Source: JAVBLG01 sp031553655
GTDB taxonomy: Bacteria > Desulfobacterota > Desulfovibrionia > Desulfovibrionales > Desulfovibrionaceae
Reading direction: 5' to 3'
DNA length: 16,645 nucleotides
NCBI GenBank assembly: GCA_031553655.1
Contig: JAVBLG010000036.1
Location: 1-16,645 of the forward strand
Shown: piece after piece, positions 1 to 6,102 of the stretch
Layout of the letters: every line of letters starts with the position of its first letter
Numbering within the stretch: position 1 is the first letter of the stretch
Position numbers and translations under genes: made by a program
Notes under the pieces: generated by a model
Databases searched by the model: none
What the model saw: only the letters and a program-made list of their open reading frames with translations
Told to the model about the DNA's origin: nothing

Positions 1-19
1 CCCCCCCCCCCCCCCCCCC
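1..19. other. Poly-C contig edge, probable artefact
   Basis: The window opens with 19 consecutive C. Read outward this is a run of G, the same as at the right edge. Homopolymer G at both outward ends is typical of no-signal poly-G calls in two-colour sequencing carried into an assembly. It should not be treated as genomic sequence. Confidence 0.75.
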
Positions 20-34
20 ACTTTCCTCCAAGCA

Positions 35-976
35 TCATCCAAACAAAAAGCACCTTACCCGCGCCCCATCTCCCAACTCCGTCCACGGGGGCATTTTTTC
101 CCGGCATGCCTCCATGGCGCGTGGGCAGCGGGGGTGAAAAGCGCAGCCTTGCGGCGGATCCAGTGGGCTTGGCGGCTCGCCGCGCAGATGTTCGGTCGGG
201 ACAACGCCCGGTTCCGGTTCGGGCATTGCCGCCAGCAGAGCTTGCGAATAAGGGTGGGCCGGGCTTTTCAGCAGTTTTTCACGCGGGGCTTCCTCTACCA
301 CACGGCCCAGATACATAACCATGATTTTTGGGCACATAAAGCCGACCACGGCCAGATCGTGGGAGATGAAAAGGTACGCCGGGCTGAAGGTGTCGCGCAC
401 GTCGCAGAGCAGGTTGAGAATTTGGGCTTGCACGGAGACGTCCAGGGCCGACACCGGCTCGTCGCACACGACCACGTCGGGCCTGGTGATTAGCGCTCTG
501 GCCACGGCTATGCGCTGGCGCTGCCCACCGGAAAATTGATGGGGAAAACGCCCGGCCTGTTCAGGAAACAGCCCGATAAGCTTTAACATTTCCGCCACGG
601 CCTCACGCCTTTTTTCTTTGGGCATGCCTTGAGCCGCCAGAGGCTCGGCAATTGACGCGCCAATGCTCAGGCGCGGGTTGAGGGAGGAAAAGGGATCCTG
701 GAAGATCATCTGCAAACGCCCGCGGGCTTCAGTAAGCCCCTGCAGAGGGCGGCCGCGAAACAGCACTTCTCCCGAGGTGGGGGACAGTAAACCGGCGGCC
801 ATGCGCCCCACGGTGGACTTTCCGCAACCCGATTCACCTACCAGTCCCAGGGCTTTGCCGCTTTCAAGTACAAAGCTGGCTTCACTTACGGCCTGGATGC
901 TGCCCTGCCCGGAAAAAAATCCCCGGTCGAGGGCAAAGGAGCGGCTTACATTTTTGAATTCAAGTACAGGATCCAT
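35..976 (-). CDS. Oligopeptide/dipeptide ABC transporter ATP-binding protein (OppF/DppF type)
   Basis: This is the ATPase subunit of a peptide- or nickel-type ABC importer, acting on the inner face of the cytoplasmic membrane. Visible motifs are Walker A GESGCGKST (residues 47-55), the Q-loop in IFQDPFSSLNP (about 91-101), the signature FSGGQRQR (about 148-155), Walker B ending VVVCDEP with E173, the switch histidine H206, and the C-terminal oligopeptide-transporter motif with CAFHPRCPRAMEAC (about 268-281). The 313-residue length fits the family. The start ATG at 974-976 has an AAAAGGA ribosome-binding site just upstream on the minus strand. It lies 14 bases downstream of cobT, so the two are probably cotranscribed. 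The permeases, binding protein and partner ATPase would lie beyond the left edge. The substrate cannot be read from this subunit; given cobT next door, a metal or cofactor-related ligand is possible but unsupported. The gene is complete and ends only 15 bases from the poly-C edge. Confidence 0.93.
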   Translation of the reverse strand: MDPVLEFKNVSRSFALDRGFFSGQGSIQAVSEASFVLESGKALGLVGESGCGKSTVGRMAAGLLSPTSGEVLFRGRPLQGLTEARGRLQMIFQDPFSSLNPRLSIGASIAEPLAAQGMPKEKRREAVAEMLKLIGLFPEQAGRFPHQFSGGQRQRIAVARALITRPDVVVCDEPVSALDVSVQAQILNLLCDVRDTFSPAYLFISHDLAVVGFMCPKIMVMYLGRVVEEAPREKLLKSPAHPYSQALLAAMPEPEPGVVPTEHLRGEPPSPLDPPQGCAFHPRCPRAMEACREKMPPWTELGDGARVRCFLFG

Positions 977-990
977 TCAGTATCCTTTTA

Positions 991-2070
991 TTAAGACTGG
1001 CGATCCGCAATGTTGGCTGATGAAAATGTAGCCATCTCATTGAAAATATTGGCTGAAGCCCGCAACAGCGCAGTTGCGGCGGCCGCGCCTGTTCCTTCGC
1101 CAAGGCGCATGCCAAGGTTCAGCAGCGGCGCGGGCACATTTAACTTTTTCAGAACAGGAGCAAAGCCCGGCTCGGCCGAGGCATGGGACAAAAAGGCGTA
1201 ATCGGCGGATTGGGGGCAAATTGCCGAGGCCACTGCAAAAGCCGAGGTGCAGATGAAGCCGTCCACCAGGAAAGGGAGGCCGCACTTGGCCGCGCCCAGC
1301 ATAATACCGGCGATGGTGGCAATTTCAAAGCCGCCCACGGCGGCCAGGATGCCCACGTAGTCCTTGGAGGCGATTACATCCTTGTGCAATTCAAGAGCCT
1401 CGTTGACCACTTGGGCCTTGTGCCGAACCCCTTCGGGGCTGGAACCAGCCCCCGGCCCGGCAATCGCCTCCGGCTTAAGGCCGTATAAGGCGCAGAAAAG
1501 AGCGGTGGCTGGAGTGGTGTTGGCGATGCCCATTTCGCCGGTGCCGATGCAACGGTATTTCCGGGCGGCTTCGCCGGCGATGTTTACACCGTTTTCTATG
1601 GCGGTCAGACAGGTTTCCACACTCATGGCCGGGCCTTTGGCCAGGTTGGCTGTGCCTTCGCCCAGGCGGCGGCTCACAAGCAGTGGGTGAGGGGCAAAAG
1701 GCCCTCCCTTGCAACCTGCGTCAACTACCTGTAAATCCAGGCTGAAGGTGCGGCACAGCACATTGATGGCGGCCCCGCCGTTGAGAAAGTTCAGCACCAT
1801 CTGCCTGGTGACGTCTTGAGGATAGGGAGACACGTTTTCCTCGGCCACGCCGTGATCGCCAGCCACAGTATACAACACCGCAGGGTCCACGCGCAGGGGG
1901 GCGCTACTTCCCTTGCCGATACAGAACAGCCTTGCGGCCGTTTCTTCCAGGCGGCCCAGGCTTCCTCTGGGTTTGGTGAGATTATCGAGGTGGTTTTGGG
2001 CCGCGCTTCTGAGCGCGGGGTCGACCGCTTCAATGGCGGCGCAGAGTTCACTTATATAGGTGGAAGGCAT
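991..2070 (-). CDS. cobT: Nicotinate-nucleotide--dimethylbenzimidazole phosphoribosyltransferase
   Basis: CobT transfers phosphoribose from nicotinate mononucleotide to a lower-ligand base such as dimethylbenzimidazole, making the alpha-ribazole phosphate used to close the cobalamin nucleotide loop in the cytoplasm. The 359-residue length matches the family. Recognisable blocks are NLTKPRGSLG (30-39), TVAGDHGVAEE (68-78), EGTANLAKGPAMS (138-150), GTGEMGIANTTPATAL (176-191), GAGSSPEGVRHK (207-218) and MRLGEGTGAA (321-330), whose E325 matches the catalytic glutamate of the Salmonella enzyme. I start at ATG 2068-2070, five bases after GGAG. A TTG one codon earlier (2071-2073) extends the frame but sits too close to that GGAG. 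The minus-strand leader holds a small GCCTC/GAGGC hairpin (2102-2117) and an extended -10 (TGC-TATACA). The gene precedes the peptide-transporter ATPase. With cbiK in the same window it suggests that the host makes its own corrinoids. Confidence 0.96.
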   Translation of the reverse strand: MPSTYISELCAAIEAVDPALRSAAQNHLDNLTKPRGSLGRLEETAARLFCIGKGSSAPLRVDPAVLYTVAGDHGVAEENVSPYPQDVTRQMVLNFLNGGAAINVLCRTFSLDLQVVDAGCKGGPFAPHPLLVSRRLGEGTANLAKGPAMSVETCLTAIENGVNIAGEAARKYRCIGTGEMGIANTTPATALFCALYGLKPEAIAGPGAGSSPEGVRHKAQVVNEALELHKDVIASKDYVGILAAVGGFEIATIAGIMLGAAKCGLPFLVDGFICTSAFAVASAICPQSADYAFLSHASAEPGFAPVLKKLNVPAPLLNLGMRLGEGTGAAAATALLRASANIFNEMATFSSANIADRQS

Positions 2071-2136
2071 CAAAACTCCAGGTTTAAAAAGATCAAGGCC
2101 AGCCTCCGCGTCGAGGCGCGCCAGCCCTGTTAAAAA

Positions 2137-2145
2137 TGTATAGCA
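2137..2145 (-). promoter_or_regulatory. Possible extended -10 promoter for cobT
   Basis: The minus strand reads TGC-TATACA, an extended -10 motif about 67 bases upstream of the cobT start. No good -35 hexamer is present at 16-18 bases, so this is only a candidate. Confidence 0.3.
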
Positions 2146-2163
2146 CTCTTGTCTCTTTGAGTT

Positions 2164-2190
2164 TTCGTATTTACTATATTCGAGTACGAA
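2164..2190. repeat. Inverted repeat in the cobT/protease divergent region
   Basis: TTCGTA (2164-2169) and TACGAA (2185-2190) form a 6-bp inverted repeat around a 15-base AT-rich spacer. It lies between two divergent genes, upstream of the cobT -10 candidate, where an operator could act on either side. There is no second copy in the window to strengthen the idea. Confidence 0.3.
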
Positions 2191-2233
2191 AAAAAAGTCT
2201 TTATCCTTCCGCTCTTATAATACCGGAGAACGC

Positions 2234-3562
2234 ATGCGCGAAAACAAGCTGTTTTTATTACAACTAACGATCGTGACGGCATTGCTTTGCCTGACCTGCG
2301 CGCCCGCTTCGGCCGAGCCGGCCGCCGAGCGTGTTACTCCGGTGGTAAAGGCTGTGAAAGAGTCGGCCCCGGCGGTGGTAAACATCACCAGCACCAAAAT
2401 TATTCAGGGACGTCGGGCCTTGCCGCTGGACAGGTTTTTTCCGCCCGAATTTTTTCCCGGACAAAGGGAAAAAGTGCAGAAAAGTCTAGGTACCGGTGTA
2501 ATTATTGACGGCGAAAAAGGGCTTATTCTCACCAATGCTCATGTGGTGGCCGGTGGCGACGAAGTAAAGGTGCATCTTCTGGATGGCCGCAGTTATGAGG
2601 CCAGTATAGCCGGGGCGGAGTCGGACTTTGACCTGGCCGTGCTGAAGGTAAAACATTCCAAGGAAAGGCTGCCCTCGGTACGCCTGGGAAATTCGTCCGA
2701 TTTGATGCCTGGGGAAACCGTTATCGCCATAGGCAATCCCTTTGGTTTCAGCCACACGGTGACCACGGGCGTTATTTCGGCCCTTGGCCGCACCATTCGC
2801 AATGAAGACGGTCTATTTGTCGATCTGATCCAGACTGACGCGGCCATCAACCCCGGCAACAGCGGCGGGCCGCTTCTGAACATTCTGGGCGAGGTCATAG
2901 CTATAAACGTGGCCATAGATCTGCGCGGCGAAGGCATAGGCTTTGCCATTCCCGTGAACAAAGCCCGGCGGGTGGTGGCTGAACTACTTAATCAGGGGCA
3001 CGTCGTTCCTTTGTGGTTTGGGCTGGCGGCTCAGGACGTGGACATGCGCATGGCCAATGCCATAGGATTGCCCAGAGCCATGGGCATAATTGTAACCGCC
3101 GTTTACGAAGACACCCCGGCGGCCCATGCCGGCATCAAGCCCGGCGACGTGATTTTGACCATAGGCAAGACCACGGTGCAGGATCGCCACGATTATATAA
3201 GCGTGCTGCGTAATATTTCTCCGGGTGAGCGGGTTGATGTGGGCTTTTTGCGCGAAGGCAAAGGCTTGCAGGCAACCATGACCCCGACCGCCTTTTCTGA
3301 TGCCGCCGCCGAAAAGCTTATGCGGGCGCGCTGGGGCCTGTCCGTGCGGGATTGGCGCGGCGGCGCGCAGATAACCGATGTAAAAAGCGGAGGCCCGGCC
3401 GATTTTTTACGACCGGGCGACATAATAACCAATGCGGGCAATATGCGTATAAACAGTCGTGCCGATCTGCTGAAGGCTTTCCGCCAGAACCGCATGAGTT
3501 CTCAGGTTATGTTGATCATAATGCGCGACCGTAAGGCCCATTATGCCCGTCTTATTATATAA
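2234..3562 (+). CDS. Periplasmic serine protease, DegP/DegQ (HtrA/Do) family
   Basis: This is an envelope quality-control protease and chaperone. Residues 1-27 form a Sec signal peptide with a hydrophobic core and an APASA cleavage region, giving a periplasmic enzyme. The trypsin-like domain (about 30-235) has the full triad: H103 in NAHVV, D133 in DFDLAVL, and S210 in NPGNSGGPL. A first PDZ domain follows (about 240-330, with GIIVTAVYEDTPAAHAGI), and a second, shorter and more divergent one (about 355-442, around GGPADFLRPGDII). The 442-residue length fits two-PDZ Do proteases. GGAG sits 5 bases before the ATG. The gene is divergent from cobT, with a 163-base shared upstream region, and is followed by the ferredoxin's own promoter, so it is probably monocistronic. 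Calling it DegP or DegQ is not possible from sequence alone, so no symbol is given. Confidence 0.95.
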   Translation: MRENKLFLLQLTIVTALLCLTCAPASAEPAAERVTPVVKAVKESAPAVVNITSTKIIQGRRALPLDRFFPPEFFPGQREKVQKSLGTGVIIDGEKGLILTNAHVVAGGDEVKVHLLDGRSYEASIAGAESDFDLAVLKVKHSKERLPSVRLGNSSDLMPGETVIAIGNPFGFSHTVTTGVISALGRTIRNEDGLFVDLIQTDAAINPGNSGGPLLNILGEVIAINVAIDLRGEGIGFAIPVNKARRVVAELLNQGHVVPLWFGLAAQDVDMRMANAIGLPRAMGIIVTAVYEDTPAAHAGIKPGDVILTIGKTTVQDRHDYISVLRNISPGERVDVGFLREGKGLQATMTPTAFSDAAAEKLMRARWGLSVRDWRGGAQITDVKSGGPADFLRPGDIITNAGNMRINSRADLLKAFRQNRMSSQVMLIIMRDRKAHYARLII

Positions 3563-3629
3563 ATAATGCAATAGCAGGCAATTTTATCCACGATATGATT
3601 TTTATGAGAAGAAAAAGTAATTTTATGAC

Positions 3630-3658
3630 TTGACACCCCACATGTCGGACGCTATCCC
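3630..3658 (+). promoter_or_regulatory. Sigma-70-type promoter for the ferredoxin gene
   Basis: A perfect TTGACA (3630-3635) is followed after exactly 17 bases by TATCCC (3653-3658). The likely start near 3665 leaves a leader of about 80 bases before the ferredoxin ATG. The -10 matches the consensus only in its first half, so strength is uncertain. Confidence 0.5.
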
Positions 3659-3672
3659 TTTCCATGGAAGGG
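3656..3672. repeat. Palindrome at the ferredoxin transcription start
   Basis: TTCCATGGAA (3660-3669) is a perfect 10-bp palindrome, extended by CCC on the left and GGG on the right with one extra T. It overlaps the end of the predicted -10 and the start point, the position expected of a repressor operator. No regulator can be named. Confidence 0.35.
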
Positions 3673-3744
3673 TACTGAATTTATGTTCCCGTTTTTCTTT
3701 CTGGCAGAGGAAAGAGTAATTAAAAAATATGTTGGAGGCTTAAA

Positions 3745-3933
3745 ATGGGTTGGACAGTAACTGTTGATCATGACAAATGCATCGGCTGCGGTGAATGCGT
3801 TGACGTTTGCCCGGTGGAAGTTTACGAAATTCAAGACGGCAAATCCGTTCCGGTGAACGAAGAAGAATGCCTCGGCTGCGAATCCTGCGTCGAAGTGTGT
3901 GAGCCGAACGCCATTACCGTTGAAGAAAACTAG
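3745..3933 (+). CDS. Small 2[4Fe-4S] ferredoxin
   Basis: A 62-residue soluble electron carrier of the bacterial dicluster type. The first motif has C12, C15, C18 and C22 followed by proline (CIGCGECVDVCP); the second has C42, C45, C48 and C52 (CLGCESCVEVCE). All eight ligands are present with the CxxCxxCxxxC spacing of two [4Fe-4S] clusters, and the protein has clear internal two-fold symmetry. The second motif has glutamate where the usual proline follows the last cysteine, a mild departure. It is strongly acidic, as expected for a ferredoxin. GGAG lies 8 bases before the ATG. It has its own promoter and three hairpins behind it, so it is expressed alone and probably highly. Likely partners in this kind of organism are pyruvate:ferredoxin oxidoreductase and other cytoplasmic redox enzymes, none of which is in the window. 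Confidence 0.97.
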   Translation: MGWTVTVDHDKCIGCGECVDVCPVEVYEIQDGKSVPVNEEECLGCESCVEVCEPNAITVEEN

Positions 3934-3945
3934 AGCGTGCCGTCG

Positions 3946-3964
3946 CGAGGCTGTTTTTGCCTCG
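3946..3964 (+). terminator. First hairpin after the ferredoxin gene
   Basis: CGAGGC (3946-3951) pairs with GCCTCG (3959-3964) around a TGTTTTT loop, 12 bases after the stop codon. There is no T-tract on its 3' side, so it is more likely an mRNA 3'-end stabiliser or weak pause than a terminator by itself. Confidence 0.45.
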
Positions 3965-3974
3965 TGACCACTCT

Positions 3975-3995
3975 CCAGGGGCTAAACTCCCCTGG
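3975..3995 (+). terminator. Second hairpin after the ferredoxin gene
   Basis: CCAGGGG (3975-3981) pairs perfectly with CCCCTGG (3989-3995) around a 7-base loop. It also lacks a T-tract. It lies between the first hairpin and the true terminator. Confidence 0.45.
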
Positions 3996-4015
3996 TGCAT
4001 CTGTGAAGTGGAAGT

Positions 4016-4050
4016 GCTCTGGAGGCGGTTGACGCCGCCAGAGCATTTTT
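4016..4050 (+). terminator. Rho-independent terminator of the ferredoxin gene
   Basis: GCTCTGG pairs with CCAGAGC as the outer stem (4016-4022 and 4038-4044), with GGCG/CGCC as an inner stem and a GTTGA loop, followed by ATTTTT. This is a textbook intrinsic terminator on the plus strand. Confidence 0.85.
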
Positions 4051-4119
4051 ATTTATATGCCGTTACATGTCACCTGTTAAAACATTTTGAAGTACTTCTG
4101 ACCCAACAACGCACAGGCC

Positions 4120-4158
4120 TTAGAGCATTTTATTCACTTCGTTCACAAAATACTCTAA
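4120..4158. repeat. 39-bp palindromic intergenic repeat, copy A
   Basis: The segment begins TTAGAGCATTTT and ends AAAATACTCTAA, so its outer arms pair (TTAGAG with CTCTAA, then ATTTT with AAAAT). A second element of the same length and design is at 14910-14948, matching at about 28 of 39 positions. It sits just upstream of the YkgJ-type gene, ending 7 bases before its ribosome-binding site. Confidence 0.55.
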
Positions 4159-4177
4159 TGTCTTGAGGATATATAAT

Positions 4178-4843
4178 ATGACCATAGATTTTTCGGCTGT
4201 TTTTGCCCGTTATGAGGCTTTGGCCGCAGAGGCCGATGCCATTTTCACGCGGGTGCAGGAGGCCAATCCTTCCTGCCGGGCCTGCTCCATCGGATGCAGC
4301 GATTGTTGCGAGGCCATGTTCGACCTTACGCTGGTCGAGGCCGTTTACATCAACCGCGCCCTGGAAGAAACCTACGGTTTTGGCCCGCAGCGTTCCGCTA
4401 TTCTGGAACGGGCCGGAAAAGTGGACAGACAGGCCGTGCGTATAAAAAGAGATTTTTACCGGGCCTCGCGCGAAGGCAAGCCCGCCGAGGAAATTCTGGA
4501 CGAAGCCGCCAAGGTGCGCCTGCGCTGCCCGCTTCTGAGCGATGAAAATACCTGCCTTCTCTACGAGAAAAGGCCGCTCACCTGCCGTTTTTACGGTATT
4601 CCCACTTCTTTCGGCGGCAAGTCGCATGTTTGCGGCAAAACCGGTTTTGAGCCGGGCAAGCCTTATCCGGCGGTAAACATGGATGTCTTGCACAACAAAC
4701 TTGAGGAATTGAGCAAAGAATTGGCCGAGAGCATCGGCAGCCGCTACAAGGAGCTGCATACGGTGCACGTGCCTGTTTCCATGGCCCTGCTGACCAGATA
4801 CGACGAGGAATATCTGGGGGTAAAACCGGGAGGCGGCAAATGA
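4178..4843 (+). CDS. YkgJ-family cysteine cluster protein (zinc- or iron-chelating domain)
   Basis: A 221-residue cytoplasmic protein of the YkgJ/CxxCxxCC family, thought to bind a zinc ion or an iron-sulfur cluster; its biochemical role is not established. The cysteine cluster CRACSIGCSDCC lies near residues 33-44, and the second group comprises the cysteines of RCPLL, NTCLLYEKRPLTCRFYG and VCG between about 132 and 167. This order is the family signature. I choose ATG 4178-4180 because GAGGA lies 8 bases upstream. A TTG at 4163 also opens the frame but overlaps that ribosome-binding site. The stop overlaps the next gene's start as ATGA, so the two are translationally coupled. The 39-bp palindrome just upstream may separate this operon from the ferredoxin unit. 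Confidence 0.85.
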   Translation: MTIDFSAVFARYEALAAEADAIFTRVQEANPSCRACSIGCSDCCEAMFDLTLVEAVYINRALEETYGFGPQRSAILERAGKVDRQAVRIKRDFYRASREGKPAEEILDEAAKVRLRCPLLSDENTCLLYEKRPLTCRFYGIPTSFGGKSHVCGKTGFEPGKPYPAVNMDVLHNKLEELSKELAESIGSRYKELHTVHVPVSMALLTRYDEEYLGVKPGGGK

Positions 4844-5235
4844 TCCGGGCCACCATTTTTCGCGACGGCACCCCGCAGATTCTCAATGACGAGCAGGAAG
4901 ATCAGAAAAAGCAGATATACGAGCGCATGTCGCCTCGTCGCCGCAAATTTGTGGACCGTATCGGCTACGACAAGTGGGATCCCTTTCAAAAACCCAATGA
5001 TCCTCTTGATATACGCCAGGATGTGACCAAACGAACCACCCAGCAGCTTGTTCGTGAATTTTTGCAGGAAGCCGCCCAAAAAGGCCAGTATAACAACGAT
5101 TATGGGCGCGGCGCTTTGGAATGCGCCCTGGGCATAGTGAACCGCGACGAAAAATATCTTGGGATTTTTGATTTTTGCCTCTGGTACCGCGACTTGCTGC
5201 TGAAAGAGGGGTATAATCAACATCCCGGCGATTAG
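4840..5235 (+). CDS. Unrecognised small protein coupled to the YkgJ-type gene
   Basis: A 131-residue soluble protein that I do not recognise. It has no signal peptide, membrane segment or known motif. It is highly charged, with a basic stretch near MSPRRRKFVDRIGYDKWDPF (residues 30-49), a probable helix at TTQQLVREFLQEAAQKG, and an aromatic C-terminal part (YLGIFDFCLWYRDLLL). The start overlaps the previous stop as ATGA, the main support for it being real; codon use is like its neighbours. The TAG stop is at 5233-5235, and its TA is also the left flanking dinucleotide of the MITE-like element that begins at 5235. The original C-terminus may therefore have been changed by the insertion. Homologues in related genomes would show whether the last residues (NQHPGD) are conserved. 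Confidence 0.75.
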   Translation: MIRATIFRDGTPQILNDEQEDQKKQIYERMSPRRRKFVDRIGYDKWDPFQKPNDPLDIRQDVTKRTTQQLVREFLQEAAQKGQYNNDYGRGALECALGIVNRDEKYLGIFDFCLWYRDLLLKEGYNQHPGD

Positions 5236-5380
5236 GCCGTGTCGTCACGAGCGCTTTTCCGCTCCCGGCTGCGTCAAAAAAATATTTTTATTCCAGTCGA
5301 GTACCATAAGAGTACACTCTTTTCGTAAATTTTTTTTTTCCTTGCCGGAGAACGAAAAATCATCTCATGACGACACTACC
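5235..5380. mobile_element. MITE-like inverted-repeat element with TA flanks
   Basis: The left end begins GG-cc-GTGTCGTCAcGAG (5235-5251) and the right end is its near-exact inverted complement, CTCaTGACGACAC-ta-CC (5364-5380). The similarity continues inward (CTTTTCCGCTC-CCGGC on the left; the complement of GCCGGAGAACGAAAAAT on the right), giving arms of roughly 35-40 bp. Next come A-rich and T-rich tracts that can also pair, and an AT-rich centre holding GAGTAC twice. The element is 146 bp, has no ORF, and is bordered by TA on both sides (5233-5234 and 5381-5382). That is the target-duplication pattern of IS630/Tc1-mariner-type transposition. No matching transposase is in the window, so it would be mobilised in trans. 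Read as RNA it folds into one long hairpin. Confidence 0.65.
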
Positions 5381-5469
5381 TAGCGCCGCAAGGTTCTTTT
5401 TGCATCCTCACGGCGACATTTTTCGAGCTTAAAAACTTTGTTACAAATATAAAGGAATAGAGCATTGCC

Positions 5470-6102
5470 ATGAAAGAGCGTTATGACGACATTGACGAAT
5501 ACATAAACGACCTGCGCGCGGAAATATCCCAAGCGCCCAATTGCGCCAACCATCATTACAACTTGGGCTTGGCCCTGTTGGGCAAGCGCGACTTTGTGGG
5601 CGCCGAAGACTGCTTTTTGGCGGCAGTGCGCAATTCGCCGCATCTGGCCGAGGCCTATGTACAGCTTGGCGGCATCTGCCTCGAGCGCGGCGACCTCGAC
5701 GGCTGTCTGCGCTACAATGAGGAAGCCGCGGCGTCCAGGGCCAAGTTTCCCATCCCGTGGGCCAATATAGGTTTTGTGCATCTACAGCGGGGCGACACGG
5801 AAAAGGCGGTGCAGGCCTTGAAAAAAGCCCTCAAGTGGGATCCGGATTTCCTTCAGGCCCAAAATGCCATGAGCACGGCCCTTTTTATGGAGGGCGATTA
5901 TGATGCCTGCGTGGAATTGTGCAATAAAATGATTTCCAAAGAGCCGGCTTTTGCCCCGGCCTGGAATAATATGGCTTTGGCCCGTTTTGAGCTTCAGGAT
6001 TTCGACGGAGCGGTTGAAGCAGCCGACAAAGCCGCGCAACTCGGCTTTGAGGTGCATGAGAATTTTCTCGAAGATCTTAAACCTCACAGGAAGAAGTCAT
6101 GA
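5470..6102 (+). CDS. Tetratricopeptide repeat protein
   Basis: A 210-residue soluble protein made almost wholly of TPR helical pairs, a scaffold for protein-protein contacts. About five repeats are visible: NHHYNLGLALLGKRDFVGAE (from about 27), AEAYVQLGGICLERGDL, PIPWANIGFVHLQRGDTEKA, LQAQNAMSTALFMEGDYDA, and APAWNNMALARFELQDFDGA, each with the small and aromatic residues at TPR positions 4, 7, 8, 11, 20 and 27. There is no signal peptide or membrane helix. The ribosome-binding site is weak: AAAGGA ends about 14 bases before the ATG. The TGA overlaps the threonine synthase start as ATGA, so the two are coupled, though a functional link is not obvious. The MITE-like element ends about 90 bases upstream and may have moved or replaced the original promoter region. 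Confidence 0.9.
   Translation: MKERYDDIDEYINDLRAEISQAPNCANHHYNLGLALLGKRDFVGAEDCFLAAVRNSPHLAEAYVQLGGICLERGDLDGCLRYNEEAAASRAKFPIPWANIGFVHLQRGDTEKAVQALKKALKWDPDFLQAQNAMSTALFMEGDYDACVELCNKMISKEPAFAPAWNNMALARFELQDFDGAVEAADKAAQLGFEVHENFLEDLKPHRKKS

Noticed and set aside
2216..2221. Perfect TATAAT just before the protease gene
   Set aside because: Transcription would start about 6 bases before the ATG, at or after the GGAG ribosome-binding site, and no -35 lies at 16-18 bases. Probably chance in an AT-rich spot.
2071..2233. Cobalamin riboswitch ahead of cobT
   Set aside because: The 163-base leader is too short and lacks a recognisable B12-box; only a 5-bp GC hairpin is visible.
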